From positions 496,001-560,000 of the forward strand of contig NZ_JARTVY010000002.1 in NCBI RefSeq assembly GCF_031450805.1: a DNA stretch of 64,000 nt, given 5' to 3'. The stretch's first letter is position 1; the number at the start of each line of letters is the position of its first letter. Made by a program: the position numbers and the translations under genes. Of the stretch, positions 24,452 to 33,137 are shown piece by piece. The DNA comes from Caballeronia sp031450805. Lineage in GTDB: Bacteria; Pseudomonadota; Gammaproteobacteria; Burkholderiales; Burkholderiaceae. The notes beneath the pieces are model-generated. The model saw only the letters and a list, made by a program, of their open reading frames with translations, had not been told where the DNA came from and made no database searches.

Positions 24452-25954
24452 GTGAACACGATCCTCCTTGCCGACTGGCTGAATGCGCGGCTCGATCGCG
24501 CGCGCGACGTGCCGATTTACCGGCAGTTGCTCGAATCGATGCAGCAGGCCATTTTGACCGGTCAGCTCGCGTCGGGCGCGAAGCTGCCGAGCTCGCGCAT
24601 GCTCGCGGGCGATCTCGGCATCGCGCGCAATACGGTGCTGCACGTGTACGAGCAGTTGACGGCGGAGGGCTACGTCACGTCGACGACCGGCAGCGGCACC
24701 TACGTCGCCGACACCGCCCCGAACGACCGTGCGGCCGTGCGCAAGAAGCAGGAGCCGGCGGACGAAGCGCCGCGCAAGCCATGCATCATTTCGAAGCGGG
24801 GCGCGCGGCTGATTGCGCACGCGGGCGTCGCGCCGAAGCAGTGGGGCGCGTTCATGCCGGGCGTGCCGGACGTGGCCGAATTTCCGTCGCAGACCTGGAG
24901 CCGCCTGCAGTCGCGGCTCTGGAAGCGCGCGAGCCCGGAACTGCTCACGTATGCGCCGGGCGGCGGGTATCGGCCGCTGCGGCGCGCGTTGTCGGACTAT
25001 CTGCGCGTCGCACGCTCGGTGAAATGCACGCCGGATCAGATCATCATCACGACGGGCATTCACCAATCGATCGATCTCGCCGTGCGTCTTCTGACTGATA
25101 GCGGCGATCGCGCGTGGGTCGAGGAGCCGTGCTACTGGGGCGTGCGCAGCGTGCTGCAGGCGTCGGGGCTGACGCTCGTGCCCGTGCCGGTGGATGACGA
25201 AGGTCTGAACCCCGGTGCGCGCGACATGGCCGCGCCGCCAAGCATCGCGCTCGTGACGCCGTCGCATCAGTATCCGCTCGGCATGGTGATGAGTCTCGCG
25301 AGGCGCCGTGCGCTGCTCGAATTCGCGCGGCAGCATGGCGTGTGGATCATCGAGGACGATTACGACAGCGAGTTTCGTTATCGCACCCGGCCGCTCTCGT
25401 CGCTGCAGGGCCTCGACGACGCGGGGCAGGTCATCTATGTCGGCAGTCTCGGCAAGATGATGTTCCCCGGCTTGCGCATGGGCTATATGGTCGTGCCGGA
25501 AAATCTCGTCGATACGTTCCGCACCGGTGTCGCGGAGCTATACCGCGAAGGCCAGTTGATGCAGCAAGCCGTGCTGACGGAATTCATTCTGGATGGGCAT
25601 CTGACGTCGCATGTGCGGCGCATGCGCGGCCTTTACGACGAGCGGCGCCAGTTGCTCATCGACGCAGTCCGCGCGCATTTCGGCGAAACCCTCGCCGTGC
25701 GCGGCGACGAAGCGGGCTTGCATTTCGTGCTCGAATTGCCCGCCCACGCGAGCGATCGCGCCATTACCGACGATGCGTTTGCGAGCGGCGTCGTGACCCG
25801 CCCGCTCGCTCACTACTACATGAATCAGGAAGACGCGCGCAAAGGATTGATGCTGGGCTATGCGTGTGTGCCGCACGCTGAAATCGCGCCCGCCTTCGCG
25901 AAGCTGGCGGGCGTGATCGAGCGGGCTTTGAGTGCGGTGGGGGCGGCGTCCTAG
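24452..25954 (+). CDS. MocR-family transcriptional regulator (GntR HTH plus aminotransferase-like PLP domain)
   Basis: The 500-residue protein joins an N-terminal winged helix (about 20-85: PIYRQLLESMQQAILTGQLA, LPSSRMLAGDLGIARNTV) to a fold type I aminotransferase domain. The PLP lysine is K335 in VGSLGKMMFPGLRMGY, with TPSHQYPLG and EDDYDSEFRY as other cofactor-site motifs. MocR proteins such as GabR and PdxR sense amino compounds through PLP. The divergent polyamine-type importer is the obvious candidate target (inference). Start is GTG at 24452, preceded by GGGGAAAC. Confidence 0.93.
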   Translation: MNTILLADWLNARLDRARDVPIYRQLLESMQQAILTGQLASGAKLPSSRMLAGDLGIARNTVLHVYEQLTAEGYVTSTTGSGTYVADTAPNDRAAVRKKQEPADEAPRKPCIISKRGARLIAHAGVAPKQWGAFMPGVPDVAEFPSQTWSRLQSRLWKRASPELLTYAPGGGYRPLRRALSDYLRVARSVKCTPDQIIITTGIHQSIDLAVRLLTDSGDRAWVEEPCYWGVRSVLQASGLTLVPVPVDDEGLNPGARDMAAPPSIALVTPSHQYPLGMVMSLARRRALLEFARQHGVWIIEDDYDSEFRYRTRPLSSLQGLDDAGQVIYVGSLGKMMFPGLRMGYMVVPENLVDTFRTGVAELYREGQLMQQAVLTEFILDGHLTSHVRRMRGLYDERRQLLIDAVRAHFGETLAVRGDEAGLHFVLELPAHASDRAITDDAFASGVVTRPLAHYYMNQEDARKGLMLGYACVPHAEIAPAFAKLAGVIERALSAVGAAS

Positions 25955-26076
25955 ACTTCTTCCGCGTCCAGGTGCTCTTGCGCTTGAGCCGGTGAGAAGG
26001 GACGCCACACAGGCGCGTCGGTCGAAAAATCATCGAGCAGGGAGAATTGATCGAGCGTGGTGTCGATATCGAACAT
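25951..26076 (-). CDS. Possible 41-aa acidic small protein
   Basis: A short frame from ATG at 26076 encodes 41 residues (opening MFDIDTTLDQFSLLDDFSTD) that are acidic with a WRPFSPAQAQEHL centre. AAAAGG stands about 10 bases before the start. Its stop overlaps the end of the MocR gene on the other strand. I know no family; the clean composition and fit to the gap between two genes are the only support. Confidence 0.4.
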   Translation of the reverse strand: MFDIDTTLDQFSLLDDFSTDAPVWRPFSPAQAQEHLDAEEV

Positions 26077-26112
26077 GATGCTGGCCTTTTAATAGTTAGG
26101 GTGGCGAACGAA

Positions 26113-26457
26113 TCAGCGTGAGCTCAGATCCGTTTGCGCCGGCGCGCCGTTGGCGTAATCGACGATCGCACGGTTGCGCGCTTCGGCTTGTGCGGCGACG
26201 GCATCGCCCCACATGCTTCGGGAAGGATAGGTATTGCGATTGAGCGCCGGCAAAGAGCCGTTCGAATAGGCAGCGGCGAGTTCGGCGCGCACTTGCGCCC
26301 GTGTTTTAGGCGCTTCGCTTGCGTTTGCCGTGGTTTGCGCGGGCGTGAGATACGTTCCCGCGCGGCCAATTCCCTGACCGCCTTCCGCAAAAGCGGTGCT
26401 CGAAATCACGGCGGAAACAGCGGCGAGCGAGAGGCTCGTAAGCAGATAGCGTTTCAT
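26113..26457 (-). CDS. DUF4148-family small exported protein
   Basis: This 114-residue protein starts MKRYLLTSLSLAAVSAVISS with a signal peptide ending near TAFAEGG, then the DUF4148 core KTRAQVRAELAAAYSNGSLP and NRNTYPSRSMWGD. DUF4148 proteins are short, secreted, of unknown function and multi-copy in Burkholderia-type genomes. The start at 26457 is chosen because the signal peptide begins here; codons upstream to 26664 do not fit. It lies between the MocR regulator and the LysR regulator, likely monocistronic. Confidence 0.85.
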   Translation of the reverse strand: MKRYLLTSLSLAAVSAVISSTAFAEGGQGIGRAGTYLTPAQTTANASEAPKTRAQVRAELAAAYSNGSLPALNRNTYPSRSMWGDAVAAQAEARNRAIVDYANGAPAQTDLSSR

Positions 26458-26611
26458 GGTGCGACTCCATTCGATCCATCGGGATACGGCGCATCGTGTC
26501 GATGAACGATAACGATGCGCCGTGGCAGGACGAAATGTAGTCGCGTCGGTGCGGCGGATAAATGGCCGATTGGCGAATAGATTTATCGATTGCGGCGAAT
26601 AATCTTGACGC

Positions 26612-27622
26612 TTAGACCACGACGTCCGCGGTGCCCGCCACTTCGGGCGTGCCGTGACGAACAACCATCGGCGATGCGGTGCTCGTCGGCAGGCAACGCT
26701 CTTCCGCTTCCTTCTGGCCTTGCAGCAGCGGGCATCGTTCGAACAGTTCCGCGACCCAGTCGACGAACACGCGCACCTTCGGCGACAGATGCCGGTTATG
26801 CGGATATACCGCTGAAATGGGCATCGGCATCGGACTCCATTGCGGCAGCAGTTCGACGAGTTCGCCCGAACGCAGATACGGCAGCGCCATGAAACGCGGC
26901 ACCTGGACGATGCCCACGCCCTTGAGCCCGCAGCTCAGATACGCTTCGGCATCGTTCACCGCGATCATGCCGCGCATCTTCACTTCGATGGTCTCGCCGT
27001 CCACGACGAAATCCATGTCCATGATGCGGCCCGTGCGGCTCGAGAAGTAATTGACGGCCGTATGGTTCTGCAGATCGTCGAGCGTCTTCGGCGTACCGTT
27101 GCGTTCCAGATATTGAGCGCTCGCCACCGTGACGCCCTGAAACACGCCGATGCGCCGTGCAACCAGACTCGAATCCTGCAGCGTGCCGACGCGGATCACG
27201 CAATCCACGCCTTCCTGAATGAGATCGACCGGCTTGTCGCCGAAGCCCATCATCAATTCGATGTCCGGATAGCGCGTGTGGAAATCGCATAGCTGAGGCA
27301 TGACGATGAGCCGCCCGATTGCGCCCGGCATATCCACGCGCAATTTGCCATGCGGTCCCTTGCCGTTGTTCGAGAACGTACTCTCGGCTTCCTCGATGTC
27401 CGCGAGGATGCGCACGCATCGCTCGTAATAGGCGGCGCCGTCGGGCGTGAGATTGAGCCGGCGCGTGGTCCGCTGAAGCAGCCGCACATTGAGGAAGGCT
27501 TCGAGGTTTTGAATGATCGTCGTGACCGATGCACGCGGCAGATTCAGCGTATCCGCTGCACGCGAAAAGCTGTTGGTGTCGACGACGCGAGTAAAGACCT
27601 GCATTGCTTGTAGCCGATCCAT
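26612..27622 (-). CDS. ceoR: LysR-family regulator of the efflux locus (CeoR/BpeT-like)
   Basis: The 336-residue protein has an N-terminal LysR helix-turn-helix (MDRLQAMQVFTRVVDTNSFS, RASVTTIIQNLEAFLNVRLL) and the LysR substrate domain (LIVMPQLCDFHTRYPDIELM, VNDAEAYLSCGLKGVGI). About 30 extra residues at the C-terminus have no clear homology. It is divergent from llpE-ceoA-ceoB-opcM, the arrangement known for CeoR in B. cenocepacia and BpeT in B. pseudomallei, where the LysR protein controls the pump. The symbol is by synteny and not by sequence comparison. Confidence 0.83.
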   Translation of the reverse strand: MDRLQAMQVFTRVVDTNSFSRAADTLNLPRASVTTIIQNLEAFLNVRLLQRTTRRLNLTPDGAAYYERCVRILADIEEAESTFSNNGKGPHGKLRVDMPGAIGRLIVMPQLCDFHTRYPDIELMMGFGDKPVDLIQEGVDCVIRVGTLQDSSLVARRIGVFQGVTVASAQYLERNGTPKTLDDLQNHTAVNYFSSRTGRIMDMDFVVDGETIEVKMRGMIAVNDAEAYLSCGLKGVGIVQVPRFMALPYLRSGELVELLPQWSPMPMPISAVYPHNRHLSPKVRVFVDWVAELFERCPLLQGQKEAEERCLPTSTASPMVVRHGTPEVAGTADVVV

Positions 27623-27637
27623 GTTCGTACCTTCGAA

Positions 27638-27693
27638 GCTTATAGAGGCAGGGAATTAAGCGGCTGGCTAAGAAAATCGCCGGGAGCTTAAGC
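27638..27693. promoter_or_regulatory. Candidate LysR operator between ceoR-like gene and llpE
   Basis: GCTTA (27638-27642) and TAAGC (27657-27661) form an interrupted inverted repeat, and the eight-base palindrome GCTTAAGC follows at 27686-27693. Repeated half-sites upstream of a LysR gene and its divergent target are typical of the class. An AT-rich stretch further right (27728-27751) may be the llpE promoter. Confidence 0.3.
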
Positions 27694-27827
27694 GATGATT
27701 GTTCGGGGCGACCGAATTGTGTTGCCGGATTATAGGCATTTATTAAAAAAGGCGGGGACTCCAGAATTCGCACCATCGCAACTTATGCGTGACGGCCTTG
27801 CAAGCAGGGCCGTGCACGGAAATAACC

Positions 27828-28646
27828 ATGGCATCACTGCTGGATTTGGAGCAAGGACCGAGACTGTGCATCGAAGAGGTGCGCATTGCGGGCCATGTGC
27901 AGCCCATCATGCTGCGCAGCTATCGCCCCGCCTCGGGCGGCACGGTCCTGCCCATCGTCCTCTATTTTCATGGCGGTGGTTTTACAAGCGGGACACTCGA
28001 CGACGCCGACACCGCCGCCGCGACCATCGCACGCGATACGCCCGCATGGGTCGTGTCGGTCGGCTATTCGCTCGCGCCGCAGTATCCGTTTCCTGCAGCG
28101 CCTGAAGATGCCTATCGCGCGGCGCAATGGGCCGTGGCCCATGCGCGCGCGCAACGGGCCGACCCGCAGCGCGTGGGCGTGGCGGGGCACGATGCGGGCG
28201 GCAATCTCGCGACCTGTGTGGCCGCCATCGCACGGGATCGCGGCGACATCCGCATGTCCGCGCAAGTGCTTCTGGCGCCGCTGCTCGATCCGAGCATGAC
28301 GCGCGTCGCCGATGAACGCAAGGTGCTGTGCCCCGATCTCGAACTGAGCGAATGCGCGCGCTGTTATCGCGCGTATCTGCCCAACCCGTCGCAACGTTTG
28401 CATCCTTATGCGGCGCCGCTCGAGTCGCGTCGTCTTGCTGGCTTGCCTCCTGCATTGATTGCGAGCGCGGAGCACGACCTCTTGCATATCGAAGCCGAAA
28501 AATACGCAGCGGAACTCATTTCCGCGGGCGTACCTACTGAAGTCACGCGGCATTGCAAGGCATCGCATCACGCGCTTGCGGCACATCCCGATGCATTGGC
28601 CGATGTCGTCGCATTCTTCAGGAAACGGCTGGCGCGCACCAAATAA
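27828..28646 (+). CDS. llpE: LlpE-like alpha/beta hydrolase with Asp in place of the nucleophile Ser
   Basis: The 272-residue protein has the HSL-type alpha/beta hydrolase layout: oxyanion motif HGGG (48-51), nucleophile elbow GHDAGGN (120-126), acid Asp217 in SAEHDLLH and His247/248. In HSL esterases the elbow is GDSAGG; here Asp122 stands where Ser is expected, as in epoxide hydrolases and dehalogenases (GHDWGG). It is the first gene of the efflux operon, as llpE is in ceo/bpe loci, where its role is unknown. The start ATG at 27828 follows GGA at seven bases; an in-frame GTG at 27789 is the alternative. Confidence 0.85.
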   Translation: MASLLDLEQGPRLCIEEVRIAGHVQPIMLRSYRPASGGTVLPIVLYFHGGGFTSGTLDDADTAAATIARDTPAWVVSVGYSLAPQYPFPAAPEDAYRAAQWAVAHARAQRADPQRVGVAGHDAGGNLATCVAAIARDRGDIRMSAQVLLAPLLDPSMTRVADERKVLCPDLELSECARCYRAYLPNPSQRLHPYAAPLESRRLAGLPPALIASAEHDLLHIEAEKYAAELISAGVPTEVTRHCKASHHALAAHPDALADVVAFFRKRLARTK

Positions 28647-28700
28647 GCGCTAGCTCAGCACCATAAAAAAACAATCTCAACGCAACCGGAGCCTTTCATC

Positions 28701-29897
28701 ATGTTCTTCACTCGAAAACGCATCTACGCCGCGCTAGGCGCTGCGTTGGTCATCGCAGGCGCGGGCGGCTATACCGCCTGGCGCGGCCACGGCGACGCGG
28801 CGATCAACGAAGCCAAAGCCGCAGCGCATAGCCCGACTGCCACCGAAGTGGATGTCGCGACCGTCATTTCGAAGACCATCACCGATTGGCAAAGCTATTC
28901 CGGCAGGCTCGAAGCGGTGAATCACGTCGATATTCGCCCGCTCGTGCCCGGCACGATCGTCGCGGTGCATTTCAGGGACGGCGCGCTCGTGAAGAAGGGC
29001 GATCCGCTCTTCACGATCGATCCGCGTCCCTACGAAGCCGAAGTGGATCGCGCGCAAGCGCAACTCGCCGCAGCGCAGGCGCGCAACGGCTATACATCGA
29101 CGGACGCCGCGCGCGCCGAGCGTCTGCTTGCCGATAACGCCATCGCCAGGCGCGATTACGACGAGAAGCAGAACGCCGCTCGCGAAGCCGTCGCCAACCT
29201 GAAGGCCGCACAAGCGGCGGTAGAGACCGCGAAGATCAATCTTGCCTACACGCGCATCACCGCGCCCGTTTCGGGGCGCGTGTCGCGCGCGGAACTCACG
29301 GTAGGCAATATCGTATCGACGGGTGGCAATGCGCCGTTGCTGACGACGCTCGTGTCGGTATCGCCGATCTATGCCTCATTCGATGTCGACGAACAAACGT
29401 ATCTGCGCTATCTCGGCCGCGACGCGGGCAGCACGGTGCCGGTGTCGCTCGGGCTTGCCAACGAAGACGGCTACTCGCGCGAAGGCGTCGTCGATTCGGT
29501 CGATAACCGCCTCGACACGACATCCGGCACGATCCGCGTGCGGGCACGCTTCAACAATCCGGACGGCTCGCTCGTGCCCGGCCTCTATGCGCGCATCAAG
29601 GTCGGCGGCGGCACGCCTCATCCGGCCGTGCTCGTCGACGATGCCGCCATCGGCACCGATCAGGACAAGAAGTACGTGATGGTCGTCGACAAGGACAACC
29701 GCGTGCAGTATCGCGAAGTCACGCTCGGTCAGACGCACGACGGCCTGCGCGTCATCACGAAGGGACTGGAACCGGGCGAACGCATCGTCGTGAACGGATT
29801 GCAGCGCGTGCGTCCGAACGACGTGGTGAAAGCCAACGGCGTCGCGATGAACAACAGCGGCGATGCGCCCGTCGTAAAGACCGCATCGGCGCAGTGA
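28701..29897 (+). CDS. ceoA: RND efflux periplasmic adaptor (CeoA/BpeE type)
   Basis: This membrane fusion protein links the inner-membrane pump to the outer-membrane channel. The 398-residue protein has an N-terminal membrane anchor (about 8-26), the lipoyl/barrel-sandwich halves (VDIRPLVPGTIVAVHFRDGA, AYTRITAPVSGRVSRAELTVG), a coiled-coil hairpin between them and beta-barrel and membrane-proximal domains. Start at 28701 follows GGAG. It sits 54 bases after llpE and 31 before the pump gene. Confidence 0.94.
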   Translation: MFFTRKRIYAALGAALVIAGAGGYTAWRGHGDAAINEAKAAAHSPTATEVDVATVISKTITDWQSYSGRLEAVNHVDIRPLVPGTIVAVHFRDGALVKKGDPLFTIDPRPYEAEVDRAQAQLAAAQARNGYTSTDAARAERLLADNAIARRDYDEKQNAAREAVANLKAAQAAVETAKINLAYTRITAPVSGRVSRAELTVGNIVSTGGNAPLLTTLVSVSPIYASFDVDEQTYLRYLGRDAGSTVPVSLGLANEDGYSREGVVDSVDNRLDTTSGTIRVRARFNNPDGSLVPGLYARIKVGGGTPHPAVLVDDAAIGTDQDKKYVMVVDKDNRVQYREVTLGQTHDGLRVITKGLEPGERIVVNGLQRVRPNDVVKANGVAMNNSGDAPVVKTASAQ

Positions 29898-29928
29898 AGC
29901 GCGTGATCGCCAACGGAAAGAACTCGTC

Positions 29929-32900
29929 ATGAACATATCCAAATTCTTCATCGACCGCCCGATCTTTGCGGGCGTGTTATCGGTGGTCGTGCTGCTGGCG
30001 GGCATCATCGCCATGTTCAAGCTGCCGATCTCCGAGTATCCGGAAGTCGTGCCGCCATCGGTCGTCGTGCATGCGCAGTATCCCGGCGCGAATCCGAAGG
30101 TGATCGCGGAGACCGTGGCTTCGCCGCTCGAAGAGCAGATCAACGGCGTCGAGGACATGCTGTACATGCAATCGCAGGCGAACAGCGACGGCAACCTCAC
30201 GACGACTGTGACGTTCAAGCTCGGCACCGATCCCGACAAGAACACGCAGCTCGTGCAGAACCGCGTGAATCAGGCGCTGCCGCGCTTGCCGCAGGACGTG
30301 CAGCGTCTCGGCGTGACGACGATCAAGTCATCGCCCACACTTACGATGGTCGTTCACCTGAACTCGCCGAACGGCCGTTACGACATGACGTATCTGCGCA
30401 ATTACGCGCTCATCAACGTCAAGGACCGGCTCGAACGTATCGCCGGCGTGGGCGAAGTGCAGTTGTGGGGCTCGGGCGATTATTCGATGCGCGTCTGGCT
30501 CGATCCGCAAAAGGTCGCGCAGCGCGGCATGACGGCAACCGATGTCGTCAACGCGATTCGCGAGCAGAACGTGCAGGTTGCGGCGGGCGTGATCGGCGGT
30601 TCTCCGACGCTGCCCAACGTGCCGCTGCAACTGAACGTGAATGCGCGCGGCCGCTTGCAGAACGAGTCGGAGTTTCGCGACATCGTGCTGAAGACGTCGC
30701 CCGATGGCGCGGTCACGCATCTGAGCGATGTCGCGCGCGTCGAGCTTGCAGCATCCGAATACGGCCTGCGCTCGCTGCTCGACAACAAGTCGGCTGTGGC
30801 AATCGCGATCAATCAGCAACCGGGCGCGAACTCACTGCAGATTTCCGATGAAGTGCGCAAGACGATGAAGGAACTGCAGGCCGACATGCCCGCGGGCCTC
30901 GAATATCAGATCGTGTATGACCCGACGCAATTCGTGCGCTCCAGTATCGAAGCGGTGATTCACACGCTCATCGAGGCCATCGCGCTCGTCGTGCTGGTGG
31001 TGATCGTGTTCCTGCAGACCTGGCGTGCCTCCATCATCCCGCTGCTTGCCGTGCCTGTTTCGATCGTGGGGACGTTCTCGCTGTTGCTTGCGTTCGGCTT
31101 CTCGATCAACGCGCTGTCGCTGTTCGGCATGGTGCTCGCAATCGGTATCGTGGTCGACGATGCGATCGTCGTCGTCGAGAACGTCGAGCGGAACATCGAA
31201 GCAGGCTTATCGGCGAGAGATGCGACGTATCAGGCAATGCGCGAAGTGAGCGGGCCGATCATCGCCATTGCGTTGACACTGGTTGCCGTGTTCGTGCCGC
31301 TCGCGTTCATGTCCGGTCTGACGGGGCAGTTCTACAAGCAGTTCGCGATGACCATTGCGATCTCGACGGTGATCTCCGCGTTCAACTCGCTGACGCTGTC
31401 GCCGGCGCTCGCCGCGCTTCTGCTGAAGGGCCACGACGAGCCGAAGGACTGGCTCACGCGTGGAATGGATCGCGTGTTCGGCGGCTTCTTCCGCCGCTTC
31501 AACAAGGTGTTTCATCGCGGATCGGATGCCTACGGCAAGGGCGTGGCGAACGTCATCAACCGCAAGGCGATGATGATGGTCGTGTATGCGGTGCTGCTCG
31601 GCGGTGCGGTGCTGATGGGCAAGATCGTGCCCGGCGGCTTCGTGCCCGCGCAGGACAAGGAGTATCTGATCAGCTTCGCGCAGTTGCCGAATGGCGCATC
31701 GCTGGATCGCACGGAAGGCGTGATTCGCCAGATGAGCGACATCGCGCTGAAGCAGCCGGGCGTGGAAAGCGCAGTGGAGTTTCCGGGCCTGTCGGTGAAC
31801 GGCTTCACGAACTCATCGAGCGCAGGCATCGTCTTCGTCACGCTCAAGCCGTTCAAGGACCGGGTGCATGACAAGTCCCTGTCCGCCAATGCAATTGCCG
31901 GAGCGTTGAATCAGAAGTATGCGGGTATCAAGGGTTCGTTCATCGCCGTGTTTCCTCCGCCGCCGGTGCTCGGCCTCGGCACGCTCGGCGGCTTCAAGAT
32001 GCAACTCGAAGATCGCGGCGCGCTCGGCTATGCGGCGCTCGCCGATGCCACGCAAGCCTTCATCAAGCGCGCATCGCAGACGCCGGAACTCGGACCCACG
32101 TTCTCGAGCTATCAGATCAACGTGCCGCAACTGAACGTGGATCTGGATCGCGTGAAAGCCAAGCAACTGGGCGTCTCGGTGACGGATGTCTTCGACACGA
32201 TGCAGGTCTATCTCGGCTCGCTCTATGTCAACGACTTCAACCGCTTCGGGCGCGTGTATCAGGTGCGCGTGCAGGCCGATGCGCCGTTCCGTGCGAACCC
32301 CGAAGACATCGGCTTGCTGAAGACGCGTAACGCGAACGGGGACATGGTGCCGCTTTCATCGCTCGTGAAGGTATCGCCGACGTATGGCCCGGAAATGGTG
32401 GTGCGCTACAACGGCTACACCGCGGCCGATATCAACGGTGGTCCCGCGCCGGGTTATTCGTCCGGCCAGGCACAGGCGGCTGCGGAACGCATTGCGGCTG
32501 AAGTGCTGCCGCGCGGAATCAAGTTCGAATGGACGGACCTCACGTATCAGCAGATCCTCGCGGGCAATGCTGCGCTGTGGGTGTTCCCGATCAGCGTGCT
32601 GCTCGTGTTCCTCGTGCTCGCTGCGCTGTATGAAAGCCTGACGTTGCCGCTCGCGGTGATCCTCATCGTGCCGATGAGCATTCTGTCCGCACTCGTCGGC
32701 GTATGGCTCACGGATGGCGACAACAACATCTTCACGCAGATCGGCTTGATGGTGCTCGTGGGCTTGTCGGCGAAGAACGCAATTCTCATCGTGGAGTTCG
32801 CACGCGAGCTGGAAATGCAGGGACGGTCGATCGTGCAGGCTGCGATCGAAGCGAGCCGCCTGCGTCTGCGTCCGATTCTGATGACATCGATCGCCTTCAT

Positions 32901-33129
32901 CATGGGCGTGGTGCCGCTCGTATTGTCGTCGGGCGCGGGTTCGGAGATGCGTCACGCAATGGGTGTCGCCGTGTTCTTCGGCATGCTGGGCGTGACCCTC
33001 TTCGGTCTCATGCTGACGCCGGTGTTCTACGTGATCCTGCGCAAGCTGAGCCGCACGGAACACGTGACGGACAAGCATGGCACGCATCCGCAGATGCGCG
33101 GTATCGGTGCTTCGTACGAAGCGCAATGA
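29929..33129 (+). CDS. ceoB: RND multidrug efflux pump (CeoB/BpeF type)
   Basis: This is a proton-driven trimeric inner-membrane exporter of the HAE1 family. The 1066-residue protein starts MNISKFFIDRPIFAGVLSVV, has the duplicated 12-helix arrangement, and keeps the proton-relay aspartates in TM4 (AIGIVVDDAIVVVENVE) and the matching lysine region GLSAKNAILIVEFA in TM10. CeoB/BpeF pumps export chloramphenicol, trimethoprim and fluoroquinolones, so this substrate range is likely but inferred. It is central in the operon with ceoA and opcM. Confidence 0.95.
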   Translation: MNISKFFIDRPIFAGVLSVVVLLAGIIAMFKLPISEYPEVVPPSVVVHAQYPGANPKVIAETVASPLEEQINGVEDMLYMQSQANSDGNLTTTVTFKLGTDPDKNTQLVQNRVNQALPRLPQDVQRLGVTTIKSSPTLTMVVHLNSPNGRYDMTYLRNYALINVKDRLERIAGVGEVQLWGSGDYSMRVWLDPQKVAQRGMTATDVVNAIREQNVQVAAGVIGGSPTLPNVPLQLNVNARGRLQNESEFRDIVLKTSPDGAVTHLSDVARVELAASEYGLRSLLDNKSAVAIAINQQPGANSLQISDEVRKTMKELQADMPAGLEYQIVYDPTQFVRSSIEAVIHTLIEAIALVVLVVIVFLQTWRASIIPLLAVPVSIVGTFSLLLAFGFSINALSLFGMVLAIGIVVDDAIVVVENVERNIEAGLSARDATYQAMREVSGPIIAIALTLVAVFVPLAFMSGLTGQFYKQFAMTIAISTVISAFNSLTLSPALAALLLKGHDEPKDWLTRGMDRVFGGFFRRFNKVFHRGSDAYGKGVANVINRKAMMMVVYAVLLGGAVLMGKIVPGGFVPAQDKEYLISFAQLPNGASLDRTEGVIRQMSDIALKQPGVESAVEFPGLSVNGFTNSSSAGIVFVTLKPFKDRVHDKSLSANAIAGALNQKYAGIKGSFIAVFPPPPVLGLGTLGGFKMQLEDRGALGYAALADATQAFIKRASQTPELGPTFSSYQINVPQLNVDLDRVKAKQLGVSVTDVFDTMQVYLGSLYVNDFNRFGRVYQVRVQADAPFRANPEDIGLLKTRNANGDMVPLSSLVKVSPTYGPEMVVRYNGYTAADINGGPAPGYSSGQAQAAAERIAAEVLPRGIKFEWTDLTYQQILAGNAALWVFPISVLLVFLVLAALYESLTLPLAVILIVPMSILSALVGVWLTDGDNNIFTQIGLMVLVGLSAKNAILIVEFARELEMQGRSIVQAAIEASRLRLRPILMTSIAFIMGVVPLVLSSGAGSEMRHAMGVAVFFGMLGVTLFGLMLTPVFYVILRKLSRTEHVTDKHGTHPQMRGIGASYEAQ

Positions 33130-33137
33130 GGTGGAAG

